Shown piece after piece: positions 1 through 6,742 of a DNA stretch of 8,237 bases. A program made the translations under genes and the position numbers. Origin of the DNA: Ignavibacteriales bacterium (GTDB lineage Bacteria; Bacteroidota; Ignavibacteria; Ignavibacteriales; Melioribacteraceae); contig QYQI01000002.1 in assembly GCA_007280825.1 (NCBI GenBank), positions 1 through 8,237 of the forward strand. Direction: 5' to 3'. Below the pieces are notes generated by a model. That model did no database searches. It saw nothing but the letters and a program-made list of their open reading frames with translations, and was not told the DNA's origin. Numbering within the stretch: position 1 is the first letter of the stretch; each line of letters starts with the position of its first letter.

Positions 1-165
1 AATTTATACTTTTATATTCATAGATAATGAATTGTTTCCAAAAGTAAAATAATGTGTTACCAGTTATATCGGATCATTAAGATTGCCCAGTCATGTTCAC
101 AAATTTTATCATACATGAAAGATATACGTAATTAAGAAATAGTTAATTATTCAAAAAATATATAT

Positions 166-173
166 TAAATTTG
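166..173 (+). promoter_or_regulatory. Putative -7 box (TAAATTTG) of the glgP promoter
   Basis: TAAATTTG fits the Bacteroidota -7 consensus TAnnTTTG exactly and ends 37 bases before the ATG of the phosphorylase gene. TTATTCA (147-153) lies 12 bases upstream. The same TTATTCA-N12-TAAATTTG arrangement recurs before the gene starting at 8106. No TTG-type -33 box is visible. The assignment assumes that the host's main sigma factor has Bacteroidota-like specificity. Confidence 0.5.
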
Positions 174-200
174 CGCTGCAAATGTTATTAGTTTACAAAC

Positions 201-204
201 GGAG
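201..204 (+). promoter_or_regulatory. Shine-Dalgarno GGAG that decides the glgP start
   Basis: GGAG is followed by six bases and then the ATG at 211. An in-frame TTG at 208 lies directly before that ATG but would be only three bases from GGAG. ATG 211 is therefore the preferred start and removes one residue from the longest frame. Confidence 0.65.
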
Positions 205-210
205 AAATTG

Positions 211-2781
211 ATGGCAGATTATATTGGAAGATTTAATGTTATTCCTTCTTTACCGGAAAAATTAGAACCACTACGTGAAATAGTTTATAATCTATTCTGG
301 ACTTGGAATCACGATGCTATTGAGCTGTTCAGAAGATTAGATCGGAAATTATGGGAAGATACTCATCATAATCCGGTATTATTGCTTGGTAAGATAAGTC
401 AAGACAGACTAAATGAAATCGCAAATGATGATAGTTATATATCTCATATGAACCGTGTTTCGGTACATCTTAATGTTTATCTTGAAGAGAAAAGCTGGTA
501 CCAAAAAAATTATAAATATAACGGCGATAAATTTATTGCATATTTTTCTGCCGAATTTGGCTTAACGGAATGCTTGCAAGTATATTCAGGTGGTCTTGGC
601 GTTCTATCAGGCGATCATTTAAAATCTGCAAGTGATCTTGGATTGCCTTTAGTAGGGATTGGCTTATGTTACAAAGAAGGATACTTCCAACAATATCTTA
701 CAAACGATGGCTGGCAGCAAGAGCGTTATGAGCTAACCGATTTTTTCAATCAACCAATCTCGTTAGTTACAAATAAAGATAATACACCATTAAAAATTGA
801 AATGGAATTTCCCGGACGAAAAGTTGTTTTACAAATTTGGAAAATTCAAGTCGGTCGTATTCCTCTATTTCTTCTTGATACAAACGTTGCTGAAAATTCA
901 GAAGAAGATAGAAAAATTACTCGCACATTATATGGCGGTAATATAGAAACAAGAATTCAACAAGAAATTGTTCTTGGTATAGGTGGTATGCGTGCATTAC
1001 GTGCTATGAATATTAAGCCCTTAGTATGCCATATGAATGAAGGTCATTCTGCATTTCTTTCGTTAGAGCGGATCCGTCACTTAATAAAAAACCACAATCT
1101 TACTTTTGATGAAGCGAAAGACATTGGTTTTTATTCAAATGTTTTCACCACCCACACTCCAGTTCCAGCAGGAATTGATATTTTTCCAAATGATCTTGTT
1201 GAAAAATATTTCGGGCAATATTATAGAGATGAATTAAAAATTAGCGACAAAATGTTTTATAGTCTTGGTTCTATCATTAGGGAAAAACCGGTTACTAACT
1301 TTAACATGGCACACCTTGCTATGAATATGGCAGGATTTGTTAATGGTGTAAGCAAACTTCATGGAAAAGTATCTAAGAAAATGTGGATGGCAGGATTTGT
1401 TGATGTTCCATTTGATGAAATCCCTATTGACTATGTTACAAACGGTGTGCATATACATTCACATTTATCGAACGATATGCAGGAATTGTTGTACCGTTAC
1501 CTAGGTGAAAAATTTATGCAGAACCCTTCCGATAAAGATGCTTGGAAACGAGTTGATGAAATACCCGATGAAGAACTCTGGCGTACTCATGAAAGAAGAA
1601 GAGAAAGATTAGTCGCTTTCGCAAGAAACAGATTGATAAAACAAATTACAGAACGCGGAGGTTCCGCTTCGGAACTTGCATTTGCAAAAGAAGTCTTAGA
1701 TGTACAAGCACTAACTATTGGTTTTGCACGAAGGTTTGCAACTTATAAACGAGCTACACTAATCTTTAAGGACGTTGATCGTCTTAGCAATATACTTAGC
1801 AATCCTGATTATCCCGTTCAACTAATAATTGCGGGTAAAGCTCATCCTAAAGACGAAGAGGGGAAGAAACTTATCCAAGAGGTTATTGCAATATCTAAAG
1901 AACCTCATTTAAGAAAGAAGATTGTTTTTATTGAAAATTACGATATGAATATTGCCCGCTACATGGTTGCCGGTTGTGATGTGTGGCTGAATAATCCGCG
2001 CCGTCCTTTTGAAGCAAGCGGGACTTCCGGAATGAAAGTAATTGCAAACGGAGGATTAAATTTAAGTGTGATGGATGGTTGGTGGGACGAAGCATTTACA
2101 CCTAATGTAGGCTGGAGGATAGGAAATAGAGAAGAATATGATGATTTGGATTATCAAGATGAAGTAGAATCTCGTTTGATTTATGAAACAATTGAAAAAG
2201 AACTTGTACCAATATTTTATAATCGAGGTGAAGATAAACTACCGCGTAACTGGATCTCAATAATGAAAAATTCCATGAAAACTTTGGGATCAGAATATAA
2301 TTCACACCGAATGGTTGAAGAATATGCTAAGAAATTTTATTTCGAATCTTATGAAAAACGAATGAACCTTATGAAAAATAATTGGGAAAAGGGGAAAGAA
2401 TTTTCTCATTGGAAAAGTATTTTGTATGAAAATTGGAACAAAGTAAAATTTTTAAGTGTTACCGAAGAAGAAAAAAACGGCGATCTGAAATTTGGACTTA
2501 AATATCCAATCCTTGCTGAAGTGGAACTTGGCGAACTTACTCCTGATGATGTAGAAGTACAGATATATTACGGTAAAGTTGATGAAGGTGTGAATGGTTC
2601 TAAATATTCAATTACTATGGCCCATGTTGGCAAGAAAACAAAATCGGCTAAGTATGCATACCGCGGACAAATTGAATGTAACGATACCGGACAATTTGGA
2701 TTTACCTTAAGAATACTTCCAAAACATCCTCAGTTAATTAATCCTTTTGAATTAGGTTTAATACGCTGGGCTGAAAATTAA
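211..2781 (+). CDS. glgP: Alpha-glucan (glycogen) phosphorylase, GT35, DUF3417-containing type
   Basis: This enzyme removes glucose units from the ends of glycogen or maltodextrin with phosphate, giving glucose-1-phosphate; it is cytoplasmic and pyridoxal-phosphate dependent. The protein has 856 residues. An N-terminal DUF3417 region (about 10-105) holds the YNLFWTWN and ELFRRLD motifs. The phosphorylase core begins at AYFSAEFG (110-117) and includes YSGGLG (125-130), HMNEGHSAF (274-282), FTTHTPVPAG (312-321), FARRFATYKRA (505-515) and the cofactor motif EASGTSGMK, in which Lys609 should bind pyridoxal phosphate. Residues from about 750 form a beta-rich C-terminal extension ending in LIRWAEN. 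The length and domain order fit the roughly 850-residue bacterial branch rather than the E. coli GlgP/MalP branch. No frameshift or missing catalytic motif is seen. It is probably the first gene of a three-gene unit. The family is clear; whether glycogen or maltodextrin is the main substrate cannot be told from sequence. Confidence 0.95.
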   Translation: MADYIGRFNVIPSLPEKLEPLREIVYNLFWTWNHDAIELFRRLDRKLWEDTHHNPVLLLGKISQDRLNEIANDDSYISHMNRVSVHLNVYLEEKSWYQKNYKYNGDKFIAYFSAEFGLTECLQVYSGGLGVLSGDHLKSASDLGLPLVGIGLCYKEGYFQQYLTNDGWQQERYELTDFFNQPISLVTNKDNTPLKIEMEFPGRKVVLQIWKIQVGRIPLFLLDTNVAENSEEDRKITRTLYGGNIETRIQQEIVLGIGGMRALRAMNIKPLVCHMNEGHSAFLSLERIRHLIKNHNLTFDEAKDIGFYSNVFTTHTPVPAGIDIFPNDLVEKYFGQYYRDELKISDKMFYSLGSIIREKPVTNFNMAHLAMNMAGFVNGVSKLHGKVSKKMWMAGFVDVPFDEIPIDYVTNGVHIHSHLSNDMQELLYRYLGEKFMQNPSDKDAWKRVDEIPDEELWRTHERRRERLVAFARNRLIKQITERGGSASELAFAKEVLDVQALTIGFARRFATYKRATLIFKDVDRLSNILSNPDYPVQLIIAGKAHPKDEEGKKLIQEVIAISKEPHLRKKIVFIENYDMNIARYMVAGCDVWLNNPRRPFEASGTSGMKVIANGGLNLSVMDGWWDEAFTPNVGWRIGNREEYDDLDYQDEVESRLIYETIEKELVPIFYNRGEDKLPRNWISIMKNSMKTLGSEYNSHRMVEEYAKKFYFESYEKRMNLMKNNWEKGKEFSHWKSILYENWNKVKFLSVTEEEKNGDLKFGLKYPILAEVELGELTPDDVEVQIYYGKVDEGVNGSKYSITMAHVGKKTKSAKYAYRGQIECNDTGQFGFTLRILPKHPQLINPFELGLIRWAEN

Positions 2782-2817
2782 TAAACATATAACTAAACGG
2801 AATATTCAGAAAAAAAG

Positions 2818-3747
2818 ATGTTATTAGAAACTCTTGATTTGCGAAATAATGATCTACTGATTTACTCTCAGAATCTATTCAACTTCAATGATAGCTTTAA
2901 GATCATATTTAAAAATGAAAAGAAGAAAAGACCGAATCGTATTAGTTACTTTGATGTTTGTACTTATGTGAAAGATCCTTCACCAAAAAATTTGATCATT
3001 TATAGACTTCTTACAAATGTAAATCAACTAGACGCATATTCAACTAAGTACGGATATTTTATTAAGATCAATAACAAAGCGGAACTAATTTATTTTGACC
3101 CGATCTTTGCAATTAAAGATTTACGCCATTTACGATTTGATCTCGATCCATCAAGATTTAGGTTTAAGATACAGCAGGTAGGATTAACTTCATTAACTAA
3201 AAAAGAAGATGAACCTAACTTTGCAGAAGTTTATTGTTTTGATTTAAAAGCTGTTGAAGCTCAAAGTCAAAATGATAAAATATTTGCCGATGCAATTTTT
3301 GCTTTCGACGAAAACTATTCTGATAAAGAAATCCCAGAACCACCGGAACATGAAAAAGAAAAACCGGTTCAAGATTCTATAATTTCTTCTGATTCAAAAC
3401 AAGAATTAATACCAAAAGGGAAAAATATTTCGGAAGATGTTGCTGATGTTAAAACTTCATTTAAATCTCCCATTTCCCCGGATATTAATAGAATTCAAGA
3501 TTTACGCGAAGAAATTATTGTGATATTAAAACAAGCTTTAGGAATACCAGAAGGCAGCCAAGATACTCTGGCTTCATTCCGAAAGACTACCTATGTGACA
3601 AATGAAAATCCGTTTCAAAAAGAAAAGGATGAAGCTAAAAAAGCTATCGCAGAAGTCCATAATATTTTTGATTTGTTCAAAACAACTAATAAATCAGACG
3701 AACTTTCTGCACGAGAGAGAGATTCTATTATTCTTAAGTTCGATTGA
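2818..3747 (+). CDS. Hypothetical soluble protein between glgP and sthA
   Basis: I do not recognise this family. The product has 309 residues, with no signal peptide and no membrane segment, so it is probably cytoplasmic. Three parts can be seen. Residues 1 to about 163 are mixed in composition and rich in aromatic and basic residues, with alternating hydrophobic stretches suggesting a folded alpha/beta domain (for example YGYFIKINNKAELIYFDPIF). Residues about 164-222 are rich in Glu, Asp, Lys, Pro and Ser (EIPEPPEHEKEKP) and look like a disordered linker. Residues about 224-309 look helical (LREEIIVILKQAL, KDEAKKAIAEVHNIFDLF). It starts 36 bases after the glgP stop and ends 58 bases before sthA, so co-transcription is likely. 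The ribosome binding site is weak: only an A-rich purine tract precedes the ATG. A link to glycogen metabolism rests on position alone. That the gene is real is supported by codon continuity and tight packing. Confidence 0.75.
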   Translation: MLLETLDLRNNDLLIYSQNLFNFNDSFKIIFKNEKKKRPNRISYFDVCTYVKDPSPKNLIIYRLLTNVNQLDAYSTKYGYFIKINNKAELIYFDPIFAIKDLRHLRFDLDPSRFRFKIQQVGLTSLTKKEDEPNFAEVYCFDLKAVEAQSQNDKIFADAIFAFDENYSDKEIPEPPEHEKEKPVQDSIISSDSKQELIPKGKNISEDVADVKTSFKSPISPDINRIQDLREEIIVILKQALGIPEGSQDTLASFRKTTYVTNENPFQKEKDEAKKAIAEVHNIFDLFKTTNKSDELSARERDSIILKFD

Positions 3748-3805
3748 TCTAACAAAACAAATTAGTACTTACAATCAAGCTATTTAATTTATTGGAAATC
3801 AGTTA

Positions 3806-5194
3806 ATGGAAAATAAATACGACGTAATTATTATTGGCAGCGGACCGGGAGGCGAGGGCGCTGCAATGACTTGTGCAAAAGAAGGGAAGAAAGTCGCTGT
3901 TTGCGAAGAGTTCTCTCTTGTTGGAGGAAACAATACTCACAAAGGTACAATTCCAAGTAAAGCATTAAGACATGCAAGCCAAATTTTATATGACAGTAAT
4001 AAGTTTGAAGGAGCTACTTATCAAGAATTATTAGTACAAACCGGAACTGTTATTAGATCTCAAGTTGAATTAAGACATGGTTTTTATACTAGAAACGATG
4101 TTGATTTGATTATCGGCCGTGCAAAATTTCTTGATAAAAATACTGTTGAAGTAACTGAATCAACAGGACTAAAAAAGAAATATCAAGCGGATGCATTTGT
4201 AATTGCTACCGGTTCACGCCCGTATCACCCGTCCGATGTTGATTTTTCGCATCCGCGAATTGTTGATAGTGATAAACTTTTAAAAATAAAAGATAATCCA
4301 AAAACATTAACAATTTATGGCGCTGGAGTAATCGGCTGCGAGTATGCTTCTATCTTCAGAGGATTAAGTGTAAAAGTTAATTTGATAAACACACGCAACC
4401 AGTTACTAGCTTTTTTGGATGATGAAATTATTGATGCATTAGCTTATCATCTCAGAGAAAATGGAGTATTGTTAAGACATGGTGAGGAATATGAAAAAGT
4501 TGTTGCAGATGAAAATGGTGTAACAATTTTTCTAAAGTCGAACAAAGAAATCAGAAGTGATTATTTATTGTGGGCTCAGGGTAGAACCGGCAATACTCAA
4601 AACATTGGTCTTGAAGAATTAGGTATAAAACCTAATGAAAGAGGTTCAATACCGGTTAATGAATTTTATCAATCATCAGTTCCTAATATTTATGCTGTAG
4701 GTGATGTAATCGGTTATCCAAGTCTTGCCAGTGCTGCTTATGATCAAGGGAGATTTGCCGGAAGACATTTAATTCTAGGCGAGGGCACAACTCTAAAAAT
4801 CGAAGATATACCAACCGGAATTTATACCATTCCAGAAATTAGTTCTGTTGGATTAAACGAACGGGAATTAACTGAGAAAAAAATTCCTTATGAAGTTGGG
4901 CATTCATTTTTCCGACATTTAGCAAGAGCACAGATAACCGGAAGAACAGTCGGTATGTTAAAAATTCTTTTTCACAGAGAGAACTTAAAAATTCTTGGTA
5001 TCCATTGTTTTGGATATGAAGCGTCGGAAATTATTCATATCGGGCAAGCAATAATGTCTCAAGAAGGTGATGGAAATAGTCTGATGTATTTTATCAACAG
5101 CACGTTTAATTATCCCACAATGGCAGAAGCTTACCGCGTTGCTGCATTAAATGGATTGAATAGAGTTGAGTTGGGTAAAAAGTCTCGCAATTAG
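3806..5194 (+). CDS. sthA: Soluble (Si-specific) pyridine nucleotide transhydrogenase
   Basis: SthA is a cytoplasmic FAD enzyme that exchanges reducing equivalents between NADPH/NADP+ and NADH/NAD+, usually using up excess NADPH. The product has 462 residues, close to the 466 of E. coli SthA. Residues 11-18 (GSGPGGEG) form the FAD dinucleotide fold, GAGVIG at 172-177 the pyridine nucleotide fold, and the motif at 295-300 (IYAVGD) the second FAD contact. SthA-specific stretches include THKGTIPSKALRH, CEYASIFRGLSVKV, LINTRNQLLAFLDDE and FNYPTMAEAYRVAALNGLNR (434-453). The lipoamide-dehydrogenase redox pair CxxxxC is absent: the positions are Asn43 and Thr48. The HPT motif of disulfide reductases reads YPT (Tyr436). 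These changes argue against lipoamide dehydrogenase or glutathione reductase. The usual SthA keeps the first cysteine, so Asn43 is a small oddity. A GGAAA (3794-3798) seven bases upstream is a modest ribosome binding site. Its place after glgP suggests a role in redox balance during glycogen use, which is inference. Confidence 0.93.
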   Translation: MENKYDVIIIGSGPGGEGAAMTCAKEGKKVAVCEEFSLVGGNNTHKGTIPSKALRHASQILYDSNKFEGATYQELLVQTGTVIRSQVELRHGFYTRNDVDLIIGRAKFLDKNTVEVTESTGLKKKYQADAFVIATGSRPYHPSDVDFSHPRIVDSDKLLKIKDNPKTLTIYGAGVIGCEYASIFRGLSVKVNLINTRNQLLAFLDDEIIDALAYHLRENGVLLRHGEEYEKVVADENGVTIFLKSNKEIRSDYLLWAQGRTGNTQNIGLEELGIKPNERGSIPVNEFYQSSVPNIYAVGDVIGYPSLASAAYDQGRFAGRHLILGEGTTLKIEDIPTGIYTIPEISSVGLNERELTEKKIPYEVGHSFFRHLARAQITGRTVGMLKILFHRENLKILGIHCFGYEASEIIHIGQAIMSQEGDGNSLMYFINSTFNYPTMAEAYRVAALNGLNRVELGKKSRN

Positions 5195-5240
5195 TTTTGT
5201 ATTAAATCTATTTCCCAGATGTAAAGTCCTTCCATTTTTT

Positions 5241-5339
5241 TTATTTGTGCATTTTTATTATTGACATAGTCTTATTCAATTCTTTTAGTTCAATAGTCTT
5301 TGGATCAATTGATGCTAATGTTTTGATTACAGTCTTTAA
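5241..5339 (-). pseudogene. Severed C-terminal tail of the small membrane protein (32 codons after an in-frame TAA)
   Basis: Reading the minus strand past the TAA at 5340-5342, the same frame stays open for 32 codons to a second TAA at 5241-5243. The tail translates as LKTVIKTLASIDPKT (first 15 residues) followed by IELKELNKTMSIIKMHK. It is amphipathic and continues the helical pattern of the protein before the stop (KAENNME). No start codon or ribosome binding site suggests separate translation of the tail. The simplest reading is a single-codon nonsense change in a gene originally encoding about 154 residues. TAA ends several other genes here, so reassignment of this codon is unlikely. Confidence 0.6.
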
Positions 5340-5705
5340 TTATTCCATATTATTTTCAGCTTTCATAATTATTTCTTCGTCAACACCTTCATCTTTCATA
5401 TCCATTATTAATAACTGTATGGAAGAAGATGAGTTGTGCAGAATGTCTTGCACTGTACGCATGATTGCATTAAATACTTCTATCCTTTCATTAATAACTT
5501 TTCTATTCATACTCATATAGAACAGCAATAATCCGAATAATAATAAAATAGTTGTAGGAATTATCCAATAGTATTTCTTGCTCTCTAAATACTTAATGAA
5601 ATCAAGAAGAGGGTAGATGCCAAGAACATAATTTACAAATAGTGTCAGCAAAACAACTATTACGAATAGAATGATGATTGTGGAATTATGTTTAAGAAGC
5701 TTCAT
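5340..5705 (-). CDS. Small two-helix membrane protein with kinase-like coiled tail, probably truncated
   Basis: The 121-residue product has two membrane helices: about 9-31 (IIILFVIVVLLTLFVNYVLG) and about 46-66 (WIIPTTILLLFGLLLFYMSM). A cytoplasmic helical part follows, from about 67 on (NRKVINERIEVFNAIMRTVQ, DILHNSSSSIQLLIMDMKDE). This part resembles the dimerisation/phosphoacceptor helical hairpin of histidine kinases, with His90 in DILHN at the place a phosphoacceptor might sit. There is no ATP-binding domain, so it is not a complete kinase. The family is not one I can name. A GGGAG four bases before the ATG is a fair ribosome binding site. The frame ends at a TAA in mid-helix and continues cleanly afterwards, so the gene is probably disrupted, although the first 121 residues may still be made. 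It converges on sthA, with 46 bases between sthA and the far end of its tail. Confidence 0.65.
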   Translation of the reverse strand: MKLLKHNSTIIILFVIVVLLTLFVNYVLGIYPLLDFIKYLESKKYYWIIPTTILLLFGLLLFYMSMNRKVINERIEVFNAIMRTVQDILHNSSSSIQLLIMDMKDEGVDEEIIMKAENNME

Positions 5706-5960
5706 TGAACTCCCGAACTAATATTACAGTTTTTGTAAAACAATATTATAAATTATCATTTCTGTAAACAAATACACTTAAAAATTAATTAGTCCTGGCA
5801 TTTATCAATTTAAGGTGAAAGTTAACCCCAAACCTTATCGGTAAGCCGTTTGCATTACAGTGTCCGGTTAATTTGCCGGTTAGAGAATATACGTCAGAAT
5901 ATTTATTTATCACATATAACCGTTAGACTCTGTCTCGCCGATTGTTTATAGCAGTTATTG
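5706..5960. other. 255-base intergenic region holding repeat copy 1
   Basis: No credible gene, tRNA or clear intrinsic terminator was found here. About half of the gap (5819-5942) is the first copy of the intergenic repeat described separately. The A/T-rich part at 5706-5818 is the likely upstream region of the minus-strand membrane protein, but no convincing promoter box was found in it. Confidence 0.5.
5819..5942 (-). repeat. Intergenic repeat, copy 1 (about 124 bases)
   Basis: The left end, GTTAACCCCAAACCTTATC (5821-5839), matches 6667-6686 except for one missing A. The right end, GTCTC-GC-CGAT (5932-5942), matches GTCTC-TA-CGAT at 6728-6738. The interior differs from copy 2 and is longer; it holds a small inverted pair CTTA-TCGG-TAAG (5835-5844) and two direct CCGGTTA copies (5864-5870 and 5876-5882). 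The right end lies 18 bases beyond the stop codon of the minus-strand copper protein. The strand is given relative to that gene. Confidence 0.5.
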
Positions 5961-6590
5961 TTACTTCAACAAAATAAGTTTCTTCGTTTCAATAAACGAA
6001 CCGGATTGTAAACGGTAAAAATAAATACCGCTTGACATATTTCCTCCATTCCATTGCCTTGAATGATTACCAGCCGGTAATTCTTCATTTGCCAATGTTG
6101 CAACTTCTCTTCCCAACGCATCAAATACTTTAAGTGATACAAACGATTTAGACGGAAGACTAAAAGAAATTGTCGTTACCGGATTAAACGGGTTCGGATA
6201 GTTCTGCATTAATATAAAATTCTCCGGGATTGTCTCACCTATAGTTTTTACATCAGTTGCAGTGACCGTGATAGTCCCCTTCATCCCAAGTGATGCATGA
6301 GGGACACAAACGTAATAGTAAGTGCGTGCTTGATTAAAAACAACTATTCCACCGCCATTGGGAAGATCAAATCCTCCATTGGAAGTTGTTCCATTTGCAT
6401 TCCATGTTGCTTGGCTAACCTCGCGTACAGTATGACTCGATCCCAGACCAAAATTGACTGCGTCGCCAATGTTAATAGTAAGACTGCTAGGGGTGAATGA
6501 AAAGCCCGAATCGGTGATGGTATATGTTGTAGAAAAACTAATACTTGTGGTTGCAAGTGTTATTAGAAAGAAAATAATTGTTTTTTTCAT
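5961..6590 (-). CDS. Secreted plastocyanin-like blue copper protein with Type IX sorting tail
   Basis: The 209-residue product has a signal peptide (about 1-20, MKKTIIFFLITLATTSISFS), a single cupredoxin domain (about 21-112) and a Type IX secretion sorting domain (about 122-209). The type 1 copper ligands can be placed: His53 in SSHTV, then Cys95, His98 and Met103 in VCVPHASLGM, the classic C-x2-H-x4-M loop. Such domains carry single electrons outside the cytoplasm. The tail has the NYPNPFNP motif (130-137), then GREVATL and GIYFYRL, and ends in KKLILLK. It should direct the protein through the outer membrane for surface attachment or release. AGGAG seven bases before the ATG is a strong ribosome binding site. 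The gene stands alone between two gaps of 255 and 152 bases, so its redox partner is not indicated. A copper-binding role is well supported; the electron-transfer partner is unknown. Confidence 0.9.
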   Translation of the reverse strand: MKKTIIFFLITLATTSISFSTTYTITDSGFSFTPSSLTINIGDAVNFGLGSSHTVREVSQATWNANGTTSNGGFDLPNGGGIVVFNQARTYYYVCVPHASLGMKGTITVTATDVKTIGETIPENFILMQNYPNPFNPVTTISFSLPSKSFVSLKVFDALGREVATLANEELPAGNHSRQWNGGNMSSGIYFYRLQSGSFIETKKLILLK

Positions 6591-6629
6591 ATTATTTCTC
6601 CTGTTTATAAACTAATAACACTTTTATAA

Positions 6630-6637
6630 GAAATTTA
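6630..6637 (-). promoter_or_regulatory. Possible -7 box (TAAATTTC) of the copper-protein gene
   Basis: Read on the minus strand, this is TAAATTTC, one base off the TAAATTTG found before three other starts in the window. It lies 39 bases upstream of the ATG. No clear -33 box was seen. It is a weak call that rests on its position. Confidence 0.3.
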
Positions 6638-6664
6638 GTTCTATAATTTATCTGTCTTTGAAGG

Positions 6665-6741
6665 AAGTTAAACCCCAAACCTTATCCTACTAACCGCATC
6701 GAACCTGCCTACCGGCAGGCAGGTCCCGTCTCTACGATAAG
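6665..6741 (-). repeat. Intergenic repeat, copy 2 (about 77 bases) with internal hairpin
   Basis: The left end, GTTAAACCCCAAACCTTATC (6667-6686), and the right end, GTCTC-TA-CGAT (6728-6738), match copy 1 at 5819-5942. CTTATC (6681-6686) and GATAAG (6736-6741) form a short inverted pair that brackets the variable interior. That interior is GC-rich and contains CCTGCCTACCGGCAGGCAGG (6704-6723), which can fold as CCTGCC/GGCAGG or ACCTGCC/GGCAGGT. The element begins two bases after the stop codon of the minus-strand transporter. With no T-run after the hairpin, it is not a standard intrinsic terminator, though it could affect the 3' end of the transcript. Confidence 0.55.
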
Positions 6742-6742
6742 A

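Noticed and set aside
1..165. Possible short upstream gene or regulatory RNA before glgP
   Set aside because: Only tiny frames exist on either strand (for example 19 codons on the minus strand), with no ribosome binding site or stable fold that I could see.
3602..3787. 61-codon plus-strand frame overlapping the end of the hypothetical gene
   Set aside because: It is rich in Lys and Ile from A/T-rich codons, is out of frame with the better-supported gene, and has no ribosome binding site. It was considered as a frameshifted extension, but the main frame ends cleanly at TGA before sthA.
3806..5194. Lipoamide dehydrogenase or glutathione reductase as the identity of the FAD enzyme
   Set aside because: Both redox cysteines and the HPT catalytic histidine are absent, while SthA-specific stretches are present throughout.
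5245..5520. Hydrophobic 91-codon plus-strand reading frame
   Set aside because: It is the antisense of the minus-strand membrane protein and its severed tail. Its hydrophobicity follows from reading opposite to helical codons, and no ribosome binding site precedes it.
5864..5882. Two CCGGTTA copies as an operator or CRISPR-like repeat
   Set aside because: There are only two seven-base copies with a five-base gap and no further units. They lie inside the variable centre of the intergenic repeat.
6344..6556. 70-codon minus-strand frame inside the copper-protein gene
   Set aside because: It overlaps, in another frame, a gene with a full signal peptide, copper site and sorting tail, and shows no domain of its own.
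6703..6724. GC-rich hairpin as an intrinsic terminator of the transporter
   Set aside because: The stem is good, but no T-run follows on the minus strand. It is better treated as part of the dispersed repeat.
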